64,000 nt of DNA from G965215145 sp965215145. Lineage in GTDB: Bacteria > Bacteroidota > Rhodothermia > Rhodothermales > JANQRZ01. The notes beneath the pieces were generated by a model, which worked only from the letters and a program-made list of their open reading frames with translations, was not told where the DNA came from and did not search any database. Of the stretch, positions 15,401 to 24,516 are shown in pieces. The stretch's first letter is position 1, and each line of letters begins with the position of its first letter. The stretch spans positions 1,116,001 through 1,180,000 of the forward strand of contig OZ244038.1 of the NCBI GenBank assembly GCA_965215145.1, read 5' to 3'. The position numbers and the translations under genes are program-made.

Positions 15401-17880
15401 ATGAGCGACCAGAAGACGTACTTCCGCTTCAACCAGACCGACGCCCTGCTCGCCGAGCCCGCTGGGGCGTGGGAGGAGCGCTCCTACGACGAGAACGAGG
15501 TCGTCTACTACGAGGGCTTCCTCTACATCGCTATTCGGAATGGGACGGATTCTAGCACCCCGCCGCCGCTGAACGACACTGACTGGCGGCCGGCGGGCTC
15601 GTTCACGGTGCTCGACACGGCCGACTTCGGCGGCTCCCTCAACGCCGCCATCGACGCGCTCAACCGAGGCGCCGACTTCGGCTCCGGGAACCCCTCCGGC
15701 GTCCCCGGCGCGCAGCCCCCCGCCGGCGGCGTGCCCTCCGCGCCGGCCCCGGTGGTGCTGCCGGGGGAGACCGAGCCGCGGGGGGTGCCGGACTTCGCGG
15801 GGCTGATCCGGGTCACCGGCGAGGCGACGGTGACGGCGTCGGTGCGGCTGCGCTCGGGGCAGCACGTCGTCGGGCTCGGCGCGCGGCGCTCGGTGATCCG
15901 CGTGGAGTCGACGCGGTCGGACCCGACGGCGCCGGACTACCTGGAGGACTTCGAGTTCTCGGCGCTCGACCTCGACGACAACGGGGACCCGCCGGTGGAC
16001 GCGGACGACCAGGCGCTGCGGGTGGCGCTCTTCCTGGAGGAGGGGCGGTGCAGCATCCGCGACCTCACGATCGAGTTCTCCGGCCAGGCCACCTTCACGC
16101 CCGTCGCCAACACCGGCGAGCCGGGGCAGACGGCCGCGGTGCCTACGGGCGAGTCCGACGGCACGATGTGGAAGCTCACGGCCCTGCTCTCGGAGAAGAG
16201 CGCGACCGTCATCGACGGGGTCTCCATCGTCGGGGCCGGCGTCGGCATCCGCACCATCGGCCTGGGGGAGCGGCGGCGCCAGGCCTCGGGCGTCGAGGTC
16301 AGCAGCTTCATGAACGTCTTCGCCAACGTCGACGTCTCGAACTTCCGGCGGCGGGGCTCTGGCTCGGCGGCAACGACGCCCTCGTCACCGGCCGGAATTT
16401 CACGGGGCGGACCTACGTCTACAAGGAGGTCAGGGAGAACGACCAGGGCGAGAATGAGATCGTGACCGTAGACACGGGGAAGCCCTTCTACCCGCAGGGT
16501 CACCCTCAGGAGGACGAGCCCATCGACCCCGGCTCGGCAAGCGTCCTCTTCAAGGGCAACGCGAACACCGTCTTCTGTGCCCAGCTCGGCGCGTGCGACC
16601 ACGGCGTCATCTGCGACAACGATCAGAACTGGCTCCGCGGCCCCTACATCGAGAGCCTCGCCACGAGCGGGGTGTGGGTCCAGAGCGGGTCGCTCTTCTT
16701 CGACGGCGTCTCGTCCCAGGGCCCCGTCGTGGTGGAGGAAGCCGACGGGGCCGTGCTGCACACCATCGAGGGTGGGGGCGGGAAGAAGAACGTCGCGTGG
16801 CAGCGGAAGGCCCACGACTTCGAGCGCGGCCTCCAGGCTTACTACCCCCTCATTGAGGGGCAGGGGGACACCCTCCGCGACCGGAGCGGGAACGGGTTCG
16901 ACACTACGGTCTCCCTCCCGCCGGCCCCGCCACCGGAGCCGGAGGAGGACCCCCTCCCGTCCGCCGCCGAGTGGCGACCGGGACCCTACGGCGGCGCCGT
17001 CCGCCTCCGCCTCGGCGTCGAGCTCAGCCTGCCCTCCGGCGTGCTCGACCCGACGAAGCGGTGGACGGTGGCGTACCTCGTTCAGCCCACTCGATCGGGC
17101 TCCGACGCCGTCGCGCCCCCCTCCACGCTCCTGGACGGTTCGACGCTCTTCGGGCTCGAGCGCGGGGGGGAGGCGCTCCGCCTCGAGGCCGACGGCATCG
17201 GGCGACGGCTCAGCAACCGTAGGCTGGACGCGGTCCCCACCACCGTCACGGCCCCTCAGACCCCCGCCGGCGGTCGGATCGCAGGCGAGCACGTCGGGCC
17301 GGACCGGTGGGCGTGGTTCTTCGCCACCTACAACCCCGAGGAGACGGCGGAGATCGAGGACCCCGGCACGCAGACGACCAGCACAGTCACGGGCATCGTC
17401 CGCACGATCGCGCCGGGCCGCTCGCGGTGGAAGCCCTCGGCCTTCGCCGCGCTCCCCTTCACCGGCGCCACCGAGGGCGACCCCCTCGTGATCACCGTCA
17501 AGGACCCGCAGAACGACCTCGCGTTCGCCTCCATCGCCGTGTGGAAGCGGCAGCTCACCATCGTCGAGGCGCTGGAGTGGGGGAACCACCCCGGCGTGTG
17601 GCTCCCGCCGCTGTCCCTCCACGCCGGTCTTCCCTCCGAGCACACGCTCTCCGTCCCCGCCCTCAGCCCCGGCACGGCCCACACCGAGACGCTGACGGTG
17701 CCGGGCGCCGCCCTCGGCGACGAGTGCTCGCTCGCTGCCGAAGAGGCCCCACCGGACGGGCTCGTCTTCACCGTCCCCGTCGTCACGGCGCCAGACGAGG
17801 TCCGTGTCGGCGTCATCAACGTCGGCTCGGCCACGGCCGCCGTGAGCCTCGACGTCCGGCTCCGCATCCGGAAGGGCTGA
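15401..17880 (+). pseudogene. Beta-helix/LamG surface protein, frameshifted by one base
   Basis: One gene in two frames. Frame one (from ATG 15401) gives a carbohydrate-binding-like start (WEERSYDENEVVYYEGFLYIAI) and a pectate-lyase-3-like beta-helix opening (DFGGSLNAAIDAL). Frame two continues (LWLGGNDALVTGRNF) through more beta-helix, a concanavalin-like LamG domain (GLQAYYPLIEGQGDTLRDRSG to about IAVWKRQ) and a beta-sandwich end at 17880. The frames join perfectly if one G is restored in the GGGG at 16353-16356. There is no signal peptide. The domain order resembles phage or polysaccharide-degrading fibres, but no phage genes surround it. The lesion may be real, reversible or a sequencing error; as written, the product ends at 16465. 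Confidence 0.75.
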
Positions 17881-17910
17881 CGCCGCGGGGAGACACGCAC
17901 CCCGCGACGG

Positions 17911-20900
17911 TCACAGCATGTTCCGCGCCCGGAGGGCCTCGGTGACGGGCGCCACGACGAGCGGGTGCAGCCGGTACGGGACGCCCGCCTCGACGGCGGC
18001 GGAGGGCGCCGCGCCCTCCGCCGCGGCAGCCCGCTCGGGCTCCCCCCCGAGGTCGGGCTCGATGAGGCGGAGGTTCCGCAGCGACTCGAACACGAGGAAG
18101 CTCTGCGCCCGCGGCGTCCGGAAGATCCGGTCGTGCTCGTCGAGGGTCAGCGTGCCATGCTGGAGCAGCGCCTTGAGCGCGAACGCGCGGGGGAGGTCGA
18201 ACCCGGCGAGGAACCCGAAGTCGAGCGGGCGGACGGGGCGGAGGGTGAGGGCCTCCGCGAGGGCATCGGGGGCACCGCCCCCGGGCGCGACGGGCGCCTC
18301 GATGCTGCGGAGCCAGTAGAGCAGGGCCAGCGCCGGGTGGGCGCCGCTGGCGCGGAAGAGCCCGTCGAAGAACTCCCCCCGCAGGATGGTCTGCTGCTCG
18401 TCGGGTTTGGCGCGGCCGAGCTTCCGGGCGAGGAGCGGGCTTGGCGCCTCCGGCGGCGCGAACCGGAGGGCGAGCCCGCTCCGCTGGTGCCGCCGCATCA
18501 CGAGCGCCTCCGTCTCGCGGCGGCTCAGCGGCCCGAGCACGAGGGCGTCCACGAGCCCCGTCACCTGCGGCGCCGTCCGCTCCACGAACCGCCACGCCGG
18601 CAAGGACACCGTGCCGAGCCAGAACACGGCGGGGTCCGTGCGGGAGAAGAAGATCAGCACGCGCTCGACGAGGTCGAGCCCGCCGGGGGCGCGGAGCAGG
18701 AGGTGCTCCAGGTTCTCGACGACGCACGCCCGCCGCGCCTCCGGGGGCCGCCCGAGGAGGTGGGCTTCGAGGGCGTCGAGCGAGCCGGCGGCGTCCCCCT
18801 CGATCCCCAGCGCCTCGGCGACGGCGCGGCCGAAGGCGTGGGGGTCCGCGAAGCGGCCGGCGAGGGCGAGCGTGGCGGCCTGGTCGAAGGCCGTGGCGCG
18901 GAGGGTCTGCGCGAAGGAGGTCCGCCCCGCGCCCGGCATGGCGGCGACGACGAGGGCGCTCGTGGCGCGTCCGCCCTGCCAGCGCGCGTGCTGCGAGGCG
19001 GCCTTCTCCAGCGCCGCGTCCCGCCCCACGAGGAGCTGCGGGTCGGCGACGGGGGCGAAGGCGAAGAGGCGGCGGTAGACGACGGGGAGCCCGGCGCGGA
19101 GGAGCTCGGCCTCGGCCAGCGCGTCGAGCGTCCGCTGCCGGTCGGCCGTCGTCTGCTCGGCGAGGCCGGCGGCGGCGCGGCCCTGCCGCACGAGCCGCCG
19201 CGCCCGCAGCCGCGCTAGCCGCAGGAGCGCCCGCCCCCGCGCCGACCCCCGCCGGGCGCCCTCCCCGACGACGCGGCCGGCCTCGCCCGCGCGGCGGCGC
19301 ACCTGCGCCTTGAGGTCGGCGAGCTGGCGCTCGGCGAGGCTCCCCGCGGTGAGGCGCTCGTGGGCCTCGGACCAGGCGCGCCCGAAGGCGCGGACCGTCG
19401 CGCGGACGAAGGCGCGCCACGGCTCCCCGAGCGGCTGCGCGAGGGCGTGGACCCGCTCGGCGGCGCGGCCGAGCCCGTCGAGGGTGAGCTCGCGGGCGTT
19501 CCGGTGGGCCGCCTCCGGGCCGGCGTCCTCGGCGGGCGTTGGGGCATCGTCGGGGGAGGAGGGTGCGGCGTCGGGAGGGGCCGCCGCGCGCTCGAGCTCG
19601 TCGAGCGCCGTTTCGAGGTTGTAGCGGACGGCGTCGGCGAGGGCCGCCGCGTCCGTCGCCGCCTGGAGGAGCGGCGGGCCCAGCGGCTCGGCCACGCGCG
19701 CCACCCGCGCCGTGAACCCCTCGCTCACCAGCTCCCCGAGGATCCGCCGCAGCGGGACCTCCACGCTCTGCCCGGCCTCCCCGGCCCGCGCGGGGTCGAG
19801 GCGGGCCCGGAACGTTAGCGTCTCCGGCTGCGCCGCCACGAACGCCCCGAGGCGCTCGCGCGCCGCCGTGGTCGCCCCCTGTGCGGCATCGTGCAGCGAG
19901 ACGGCGCGGAGGGCCGGCAGCAGCTCCCCCTCGGCCACGGCGAGCGCGCGGGCCAGCAGCGGGCGGACGGCCCCGACCAGCGCGCCGGCCTGCCCCGGCG
20001 GGTGCGCCGCGAACGCCGCCTCGGCCTCCGCGCGCAGCGCTGCGAACGCCGTCTCCGCCGCCGCCGCGGCCTCGCGGACGGGGGCCAGCGCCTCGGCCGT
20101 CACGCGCTCGATGAACCCCTCGACCTCGGCGGTGAGCCGCTCGCGCAGGGCCAGCAGCAGCCCGCTCAGCCCGAGCCGGTTGCCGACCTGCCGGTGCCAC
20201 GCCCGCCAGCGCGCGGCGTCGCGGCTGAGGAGGTCGGTCGCGGCGTCGGTCGGGGCGGTAGGGGGCGCGTCGAAGCCGGCGCGCCGGACGCGCTCGCGGA
20301 GGTCGGCGTCGGCGAGGGGCAGAGCGTCGGCGTCGGGCTCGGGTAGCTCGAACGCCTGCGCCGCGCCGAGCGCCTCGGTCAGCGCGGCGGCGGCGGCGCG
20401 GGCGCGGCGGACGCGGGCGTCGTGGGCCTCCCCCGCCGCGGCCTCATCGGGCGTCGCACCGTCGGATGCCGCCTCTGGGGCCTCTGCATTCTGCCGCCAG
20501 GCGGGGGCGTCCGCGTCCTCCGGGAGGTGGAAGCGGGGGCGGTCGAGCTCGGCTTCGAGGCGGAGGATCTCGTCGGTCCACACCTCCCACGCCTGCTCCA
20601 GTGCCGCCACGTGCCGGCCGAGCGCCGTCTGCGCGGCCCGGTGGTCGTCGGCGAGCACGCGCGGCAGCCGCTCAGTGAGGTGGGCCTCCAGCAGCGCGCG
20701 CAGCGGCACGGTCTGCTCCGGTGGGGCCGGCTCGGGGGCGGGGCGGCCAGCCGCCCGGCGGAGGGTGCGGCCTGGCGCGGCCCCCGCCCGGCGCAGGGCG
20801 CGGCGCGAGCGCTCCCGCCACTTCTCTGCCCGGAGCCCGAGCGGGTCGCCGGGCTCCGGCGCGAGGAGGTCGTCCGGCTCCGCCCGGCGGACGGCCTCCG

Positions 20901-21291
20901 GCGCGTCCTCGGCCAGCGTCGCCAGCGCGTCAGCCGCCCCGTCGTAGGCTGCCCCGACGGTCTGCCCGAGGTCGAGCGCGCGCAACTCCACGCGGAGCGC
21001 GTCGAGCGCGGCGGCCGTCGCGGCGCGGTAGTCGGTGAAGGCGCCCCAGAGGTCGTCGGGGTCGCGGGCCGGGGCCTCCAGCGGGCGGTCGAGCCCGTAG
21101 CGGTGCGCGGCCTCCGCGTGCGCGGCGGCGGCCTCCCGGACGAGCGCGCGGAGCGGGTCGGCCGCTTCACGCTCGGCCACGCCCCGCGCCTCCGAGAGCG
21201 CCGGCCCGGCGGCGTCGCCCACGGCGCCGAGGTGGGCGCCGAGCGGGTCGGCGCCGGCGACGGGGGGCGGGTCGAGGACGAGGGGCTCCAC
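17911..21291 (-). CDS. Giant coiled-coil protein with degenerate STAND/AAA-like ATPase domain, MscS operon
   Basis: Protein of 1126 residues, unnamed. Residues 1 to about 700 are Ala/Arg/Glu-rich helices, probably coiled coil, without membrane segments. A nucleotide-binding-like domain follows: VVAAMPGAGRTSFAQTL (about 780-795) looks like a Walker A in which the essential Lys is Arg, and ACVVENLEHLLLRA (about 855) takes the Walker B place. Then come FWLGTVSLPAWRFVER, an MRRHQRSG element, a LALLYWLRSIE helix and a winged-helix-like end (LLQHGTLTLDEHDRIFRT). It starts at GTG one base after the stop of an MscS gene, whose own start overlaps a second MscS gene. Tight coupling implies a role with these channels, for example cytoplasmic gating or scaffolding (inferred). 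Confidence 0.75.
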   Translation of the reverse strand: MEPLVLDPPPVAGADPLGAHLGAVGDAAGPALSEARGVAEREAADPLRALVREAAAAHAEAAHRYGLDRPLEAPARDPDDLWGAFTDYRAATAAALDALRVELRALDLGQTVGAAYDGAADALATLAEDAPEAVRRAEPDDLLAPEPGDPLGLRAEKWRERSRRALRRAGAAPGRTLRRAAGRPAPEPAPPEQTVPLRALLEAHLTERLPRVLADDHRAAQTALGRHVAALEQAWEVWTDEILRLEAELDRPRFHLPEDADAPAWRQNAEAPEAASDGATPDEAAAGEAHDARVRRARAAAAALTEALGAAQAFELPEPDADALPLADADLRERVRRAGFDAPPTAPTDAATDLLSRDAARWRAWHRQVGNRLGLSGLLLALRERLTAEVEGFIERVTAEALAPVREAAAAAETAFAALRAEAEAAFAAHPPGQAGALVGAVRPLLARALAVAEGELLPALRAVSLHDAAQGATTAARERLGAFVAAQPETLTFRARLDPARAGEAGQSVEVPLRRILGELVSEGFTARVARVAEPLGPPLLQAATDAAALADAVRYNLETALDELERAAAPPDAAPSSPDDAPTPAEDAGPEAAHRNARELTLDGLGRAAERVHALAQPLGEPWRAFVRATVRAFGRAWSEAHERLTAGSLAERQLADLKAQVRRRAGEAGRVVGEGARRGSARGRALLRLARLRARRLVRQGRAAAGLAEQTTADRQRTLDALAEAELLRAGLPVVYRRLFAFAPVADPQLLVGRDAALEKAASQHARWQGGRATSALVVAAMPGAGRTSFAQTLRATAFDQAATLALAGRFADPHAFGRAVAEALGIEGDAAGSLDALEAHLLGRPPEARRACVVENLEHLLLRAPGGLDLVERVLIFFSRTDPAVFWLGTVSLPAWRFVERTAPQVTGLVDALVLGPLSRRETEALVMRRHQRSGLALRFAPPEAPSPLLARKLGRAKPDEQQTILRGEFFDGLFRASGAHPALALLYWLRSIEAPVAPGGGAPDALAEALTLRPVRPLDFGFLAGFDLPRAFALKALLQHGTLTLDEHDRIFRTPRAQSFLVFESLRNLRLIEPDLGGEPERAAAAEGAAPSAAVEAGVPYRLHPLVVAPVTEALRARNML

Positions 21292-21292
21292 G

Positions 21293-22537
21293 TCAGGCCT
21301 CGGGCGGCTCGTCGGCGGGCGGGGCGACCGGGGCGGCGCCGTCGCCGGCGGGCTCGGGTTCGGCCCCGGCCTCGTCGTCCTCGAAGAGGTAGGCCCGGAG
21401 CGGCGGGGTCGGGCGGAGGAGGCCGTGCCGGAGGAACTCCGCCTTCGCCGCCTCCGTCACGTCGCTCATCAGGAGGAACTCGTAGCGGGTGTCGAGGACG
21501 TACGCCTTCACCTTGAGGTGCAGCAGGAACGTCTCCTTGAACTCGTCCTTGCAGATCACCACGATGGGCTTCTCCAGGAAGACGTAGCGGGAGTTCGCCG
21601 CGGCCTCGTAGGCGATCCGCTTGGCGAGCTGGACGTCGGCCCAGCCGGGGAGCCAGAGGTCGGTGACGACCTGGAGGTTCAGCTCGCCCGCGTTGGCGTT
21701 CGCGACCTGCCCGTCGACGACCTGCGAGTTCGGCACGGAGACGAGGTTGTCGTCCGGCGTCACGATCCGCGTCGAGCGGAGGCCGATCGAGACGACCTCG
21801 CCGTAGGTCCCCGAGACGGCGATCTTGTCGCCGACCTGGAAGGGCCGGTCGAGGATGATGACGAGGCCGCCGAAGATGTTCTTGATGACCTCCTGCGCCG
21901 CGAACCCGATGGCGACGCCGATGGCGGCGGCGGCGGCCAGCAGGCTTCCCCCGGGGATCTGGAAGACGGCGGCGACGACGAGGTAGCCCGTGAGCGCCCA
22001 CACCAGCAGGCGCACGATGGGGATCAGCCGCTTGTACGTCAGCCGCCGCTCGGCGCTCCGCGCGGCGAGCGCCTCGAAGAGCCACACGAGCCCGCGCAGG
22101 AGGTAGAGCGCCAGCAGCACGAGCAGCGCCGAGAGCAGCAGCTTCGGGACGAAGTTCTGGATCGCGTCGCGGGCCTCCTCGCCCACGCGCTGCACCGTCT
22201 CCTGCGCCACCTGCCCGGCGTTGCGCGCGGCGAGGCTGTCGGCGCGGGCGCGGTTCGAGGCGACGCCCGCGGCGAGGTCCCCCATCTCGGAGCGGTTGGC
22301 GAGCACGGCGGCCTCGATCAGCGCGAGCCGCGCGGCGAGGTCCGCCGGGAGCGTGTCGGCCACGGCCCGCGTCGCCGTCGCCGCCGGGGCGGCGGGCGGC
22401 GGGGGCTCCGCGGCGACCGCCGCCGCGCTGTCGGCCGGGGCCGGCTGCTGGGGCACGGCCAACTGCGGCGCGGCGACCTGCGCCGTCGTCGGGGCGACGG
22501 CCAGCAGGAGCGCGAGGCCGAGGAGCGAGCAGCGCAT
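21293..22537 (-). CDS. Mechanosensitive ion channel, MscS family (with N-terminal export signal)
   Basis: MscS-type channel of 414 residues that would open under membrane tension. A signal peptide (to about residue 20) and a Pro/Ala-rich then helical periplasmic segment (about 21-125) come first. Membrane helices lie near 131-150 and 171-193, then the pore helix GVAIGFAAQEVIKNIFGGLVI (about 207-227). The beta domain begins DRPFQVGDKIAVSGTYGEV, and the cytoplasmic alpha/beta domain ends with an acidic, proline-rich tail. The ATG at 22535-22537 shares one base with the stop of the second channel gene (TGATG), so translation is probably coupled. Confidence 0.9.
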   Translation of the reverse strand: MRCSLLGLALLLAVAPTTAQVAAPQLAVPQQPAPADSAAAVAAEPPPPAAPAATATRAVADTLPADLAARLALIEAAVLANRSEMGDLAAGVASNRARADSLAARNAGQVAQETVQRVGEEARDAIQNFVPKLLLSALLVLLALYLLRGLVWLFEALAARSAERRLTYKRLIPIVRLLVWALTGYLVVAAVFQIPGGSLLAAAAAIGVAIGFAAQEVIKNIFGGLVIILDRPFQVGDKIAVSGTYGEVVSIGLRSTRIVTPDDNLVSVPNSQVVDGQVANANAGELNLQVVTDLWLPGWADVQLAKRIAYEAAANSRYVFLEKPIVVICKDEFKETFLLHLKVKAYVLDTRYEFLLMSDVTEAAKAEFLRHGLLRPTPPLRAYLFEDDEAGAEPEPAGDGAAPVAPPADEPPEA

Positions 22538-23457
22538 CACCGGGCCGGGCTCGGCGCGGCGGGGGCGCCATCGCCGGAGGCGACGGCCGTCTCGACGCGG
22601 AGGGGGTGCCCGGCCGTCGGCGCGAGCTGGACCGTCTCGAACGGCATCTCGACGCCCGCCGCGCCCAGCGCCTCGAACGCCCGCTCCCGCAGCGCGAACC
22701 TCTCCGCCATGTGCGCCCGCTCGTCGTGGATCCACGCCCGCAGCTCGACCTCCACGTTGTAGTCGTTCAGCGCCGTCACCACGACGGCCGGCGGCGGGTC
22801 CTCCAGGAACGTCGGGTTCCCCTCGACCAGCCCGAGCAGCACCGCCCGCACCCGCCCGAGGTCCTCCGCCACCCCGACCGTCACGGGCACGTCGAGGCGG
22901 AGGTGGGGGAAGTTCGTGTACGAGGCGACGGTGGTGTTGATGATGACGGAGTTCGGGACGGCGAGCATCCGCCCGTCCACCGTCACGACCCGCGTGCTCC
23001 GCAGCGTGATCCGCTCGACGCGGCCGTAGCTGTCCTCGACCTCGATCAGGTCGCCGATCACGAAGGGGCGGTCCCAGAAGATGAGGATCCCCGAGATCAG
23101 GTTGCTCAGCGCGTCCCGCGCCGCGAACCCGATGGTGAGCCCCGCGATGCCGAGGCTGGCGAGCGCCGCCGCCGTGTCGATCCCCGCCGCCGTGAGCGCC
23201 TGCACGGCGCCGAAGACGAGGACGGCGAACTTGAGGGCCGTCTCGATAAAGCTGGCCGTGGTGGCGTCGACGCGCTCGGAGCGGCGGAGGACGGCGCGGA
23301 GCGCCCGGTCCAGCACGCGCCACAGGAGGTAGAACGCCAGGAAGACCAGGAGCCCCACGGCGAGGTTCGCCAGCAGCGCGGCGACGCCGGCCCCCAGCGC
23401 CTCCGGGTCGAGCTCGGCACGCAGGCGACCGACGATGCCGGCGAGGAAGTCGTCCAT
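22537..23457 (-). CDS. Mechanosensitive ion channel, MscS family
   Basis: Second MscS channel, 306 residues, first gene of the three-gene operon. The ATG at 23455-23457 (MDDFLAGIVGRL) is chosen; the upstream extension is arginine-rich spacer. Helices lie at LLANLAVGLLVFLAFYLL and ALKFAVLVFGAVQAL, and the pore helix is GIAGLTIGFAARDALSNLISG, followed by FWDRPFVIGDLIEVEDSYGRVE. It is a minimal MscS without the periplasmic extension of its partner. The two proteins share the pore plan but differ in both ends, so they may form different channels or a mixed one. Confidence 0.9.
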   Translation of the reverse strand: MDDFLAGIVGRLRAELDPEALGAGVAALLANLAVGLLVFLAFYLLWRVLDRALRAVLRRSERVDATTASFIETALKFAVLVFGAVQALTAAGIDTAAALASLGIAGLTIGFAARDALSNLISGILIFWDRPFVIGDLIEVEDSYGRVERITLRSTRVVTVDGRMLAVPNSVIINTTVASYTNFPHLRLDVPVTVGVAEDLGRVRAVLLGLVEGNPTFLEDPPPAVVVTALNDYNVEVELRAWIHDERAHMAERFALRERAFEALGAAGVEMPFETVQLAPTAGHPLRVETAVASGDGAPAAPSPAR

Positions 23458-23482
23458 GGGGCGGAGGGCGGGTTGAACGGCC

Positions 23483-23488
23483 AAGCTA
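23483..23488 (-). promoter_or_regulatory. TAGCTT box before the MscS operon
   Basis: Minus strand reads GGTAGCTTGGCC, 25 bases before the first MscS ATG. Confidence 0.4.
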
Positions 23489-23511
23489 CCGACGCGACGC
23501 AACAGGCACCC

Positions 23512-23557
23512 GTAGGGGCGCACAGTCAAGTGAACTGCACTTGGCTCTGCGCCCTGC
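23512..23557. repeat. Degenerate palindrome, GTAGGGGCGCA...TGCGCCC type
   Basis: The ends GTAGGGGCGCA and TGCGCCC enclose an inner dyad CAAGTG...CACTTGG. A related element with CAAGCG/CGCTTGG lies near 29675-29715. Confidence 0.6.
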
Positions 23558-23657
23558 GAAGGGGTACCGTGCAGGACGCTTGATCGTAAGCCCGCGGTCA
23601 GACCCCCTGCCGCGCTTGCGTCGCCTGCGGCTCAGCCTGCGGCTCAGGCGGCGCGCG

Positions 23658-23851
23658 GCTGTCCCCCTCGTCTGAGGGCAGGGCCGTTAAGTTCTGTCTC
23701 GTCCTCTCACCCGGAGTCATCCCCGACCCCGATCGGGGATCCAGAAGAGGGCTGGCATACCGTCTGGATCCCCGCCTTCGCGGGGATGACGAGGAGAAAG
23801 CGAAAGGCTCTTCGGAGAACTTAACGGCCCTGCTCGTCTGAGGGGGACAGC
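23658..23851. repeat. Outer inverted-repeat element (host of a nested element)
   Basis: The left arm (23658-23695) begins GCTGTCCCCCTC and ends GGGCCGTTAAGTTCT. The right arm (23816-23851) is its inverse, beginning AGAACTTAACGGCCC. The arms are nearly complementary and flank about 120 bases that include a second palindromic element. No protein is encoded. Confidence 0.7.
23716..23790. repeat. Inner palindromic element, GTCATCCCC ... GGGGATGAC
   Basis: A 75-base element with ends GTCATCCCCG and CGGGGATGAC and inner GGATCC-containing dyads, placed inside the outer element at 23658-23851. It looks like one small non-coding element inserted in another. Confidence 0.65.
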
Positions 23852-24004
23852 TTACGTTGCCCTGAGCGAAGCGATGCTGCAAGTCCCGCTCTGCGGGGGC
23901 AATGGAAGCGGGGGGTGGAGCTTATGAGCAGAGGCCCCTCACGCTAGGCCGTGTGAGACAAATCGCTTCGGCGTGACGTTGCCCCGGCTCCAGCCCCCGC
24001 CGCC

Positions 24005-24379
24005 ATGCCGCTCCTGACTGACCCCGAGTGGGCCGCCCTCAAAGCCGCCCTCAAAGCCGCCCTCGACCACGCCCGCTCCGGTCGAGGCCGCCCCGTCCGC
24101 GACGAGCGCGCCACCGTCGAGGGCGTCGTCTGGCGCCTCAAGAACGGCCCACCCTGGCGCGCCGTCCCCGCCGAGTTCGGGCCCTGGTGGCGCGCCGCCC
24201 AACTCCACAAGCGCTGGTCCCGTTCGGGCGTCTGGGAGCGGGCCTTCGAGCACCTCCGCGACACCGGGCGCGCTGACCTCGCCGCGGTCATGCTCGACGG
24301 GACCGTCGTGCGCGCCCACCCCAAGGCGGCGGGGGCGAAGAAGGGGGCTCCCGACGCTACGGCCCCCTCCGAGACGTAG
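24005..24379 (+). CDS. IS5-family transposase, first frame (OrfA)
   Basis: N-terminal transposase part of 124 residues. It has the DUF4096-like DNA-binding region (LLTDPEWAALKAAL, WRLKNGPPWRAVPAEFGPW, HKRWSRSGVWERAFEHL) and the first catalytic Asp in AAVMLDGTVVRAHP. The frame ends at a TAG inside the first unit of the 15-bp array. As in many IS5/IS427 elements, a -1 frameshift after AAGAKKG would be needed to join it to the second frame. Confidence 0.8.
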   Translation: MPLLTDPEWAALKAALKAALDHARSGRGRPVRDERATVEGVVWRLKNGPPWRAVPAEFGPWWRAAQLHKRWSRSGVWERAFEHLRDTGRADLAAVMLDGTVVRAHPKAAGAKKGAPDATAPSET

Positions 24380-24516
24380 CGCTCCGAGACGTAGCGCTCC
24401 GAGACGTAGCGCTCCGAGACGTAGCGCTCCGAGACGTAGCGCTCCGAGACGTAGCGCTCCGAGACGTAGCGCTCCGAGACGTAGCGCTCCGAGACGTAGC
24501 GCTCCGAGACGTAGCG
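24367..24516. repeat. 15-bp minisatellite, 10 perfect copies
   Basis: Ten identical copies of CTCCGAGACGTAGCG without a spacer, lying exactly where OrfA hands over to OrfB. Because the unit is 15 bases, copy changes keep frame. The plus strand reads (LRDVA)n in the OrfB frame and the minus strand reads (RYVSE)n. Confidence 0.95.

Noticed and set aside
16353..16356. Programmed -1 frameshift in the beta-helix gene
   Set aside because: No slippery heptamer or downstream structure stands out; one missing G in a G run explains the frames more simply.
15401..17880. Tail fibre of a contractile injection system or prophage
   Set aside because: Domain order is fibre-like, but no sheath, tube, baseplate, terminase or capsid gene occurs in the window.
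24367..24516. Possible CRISPR array
   Set aside because: Units are 15 bases, perfectly contiguous and without spacers; no cas genes are present.
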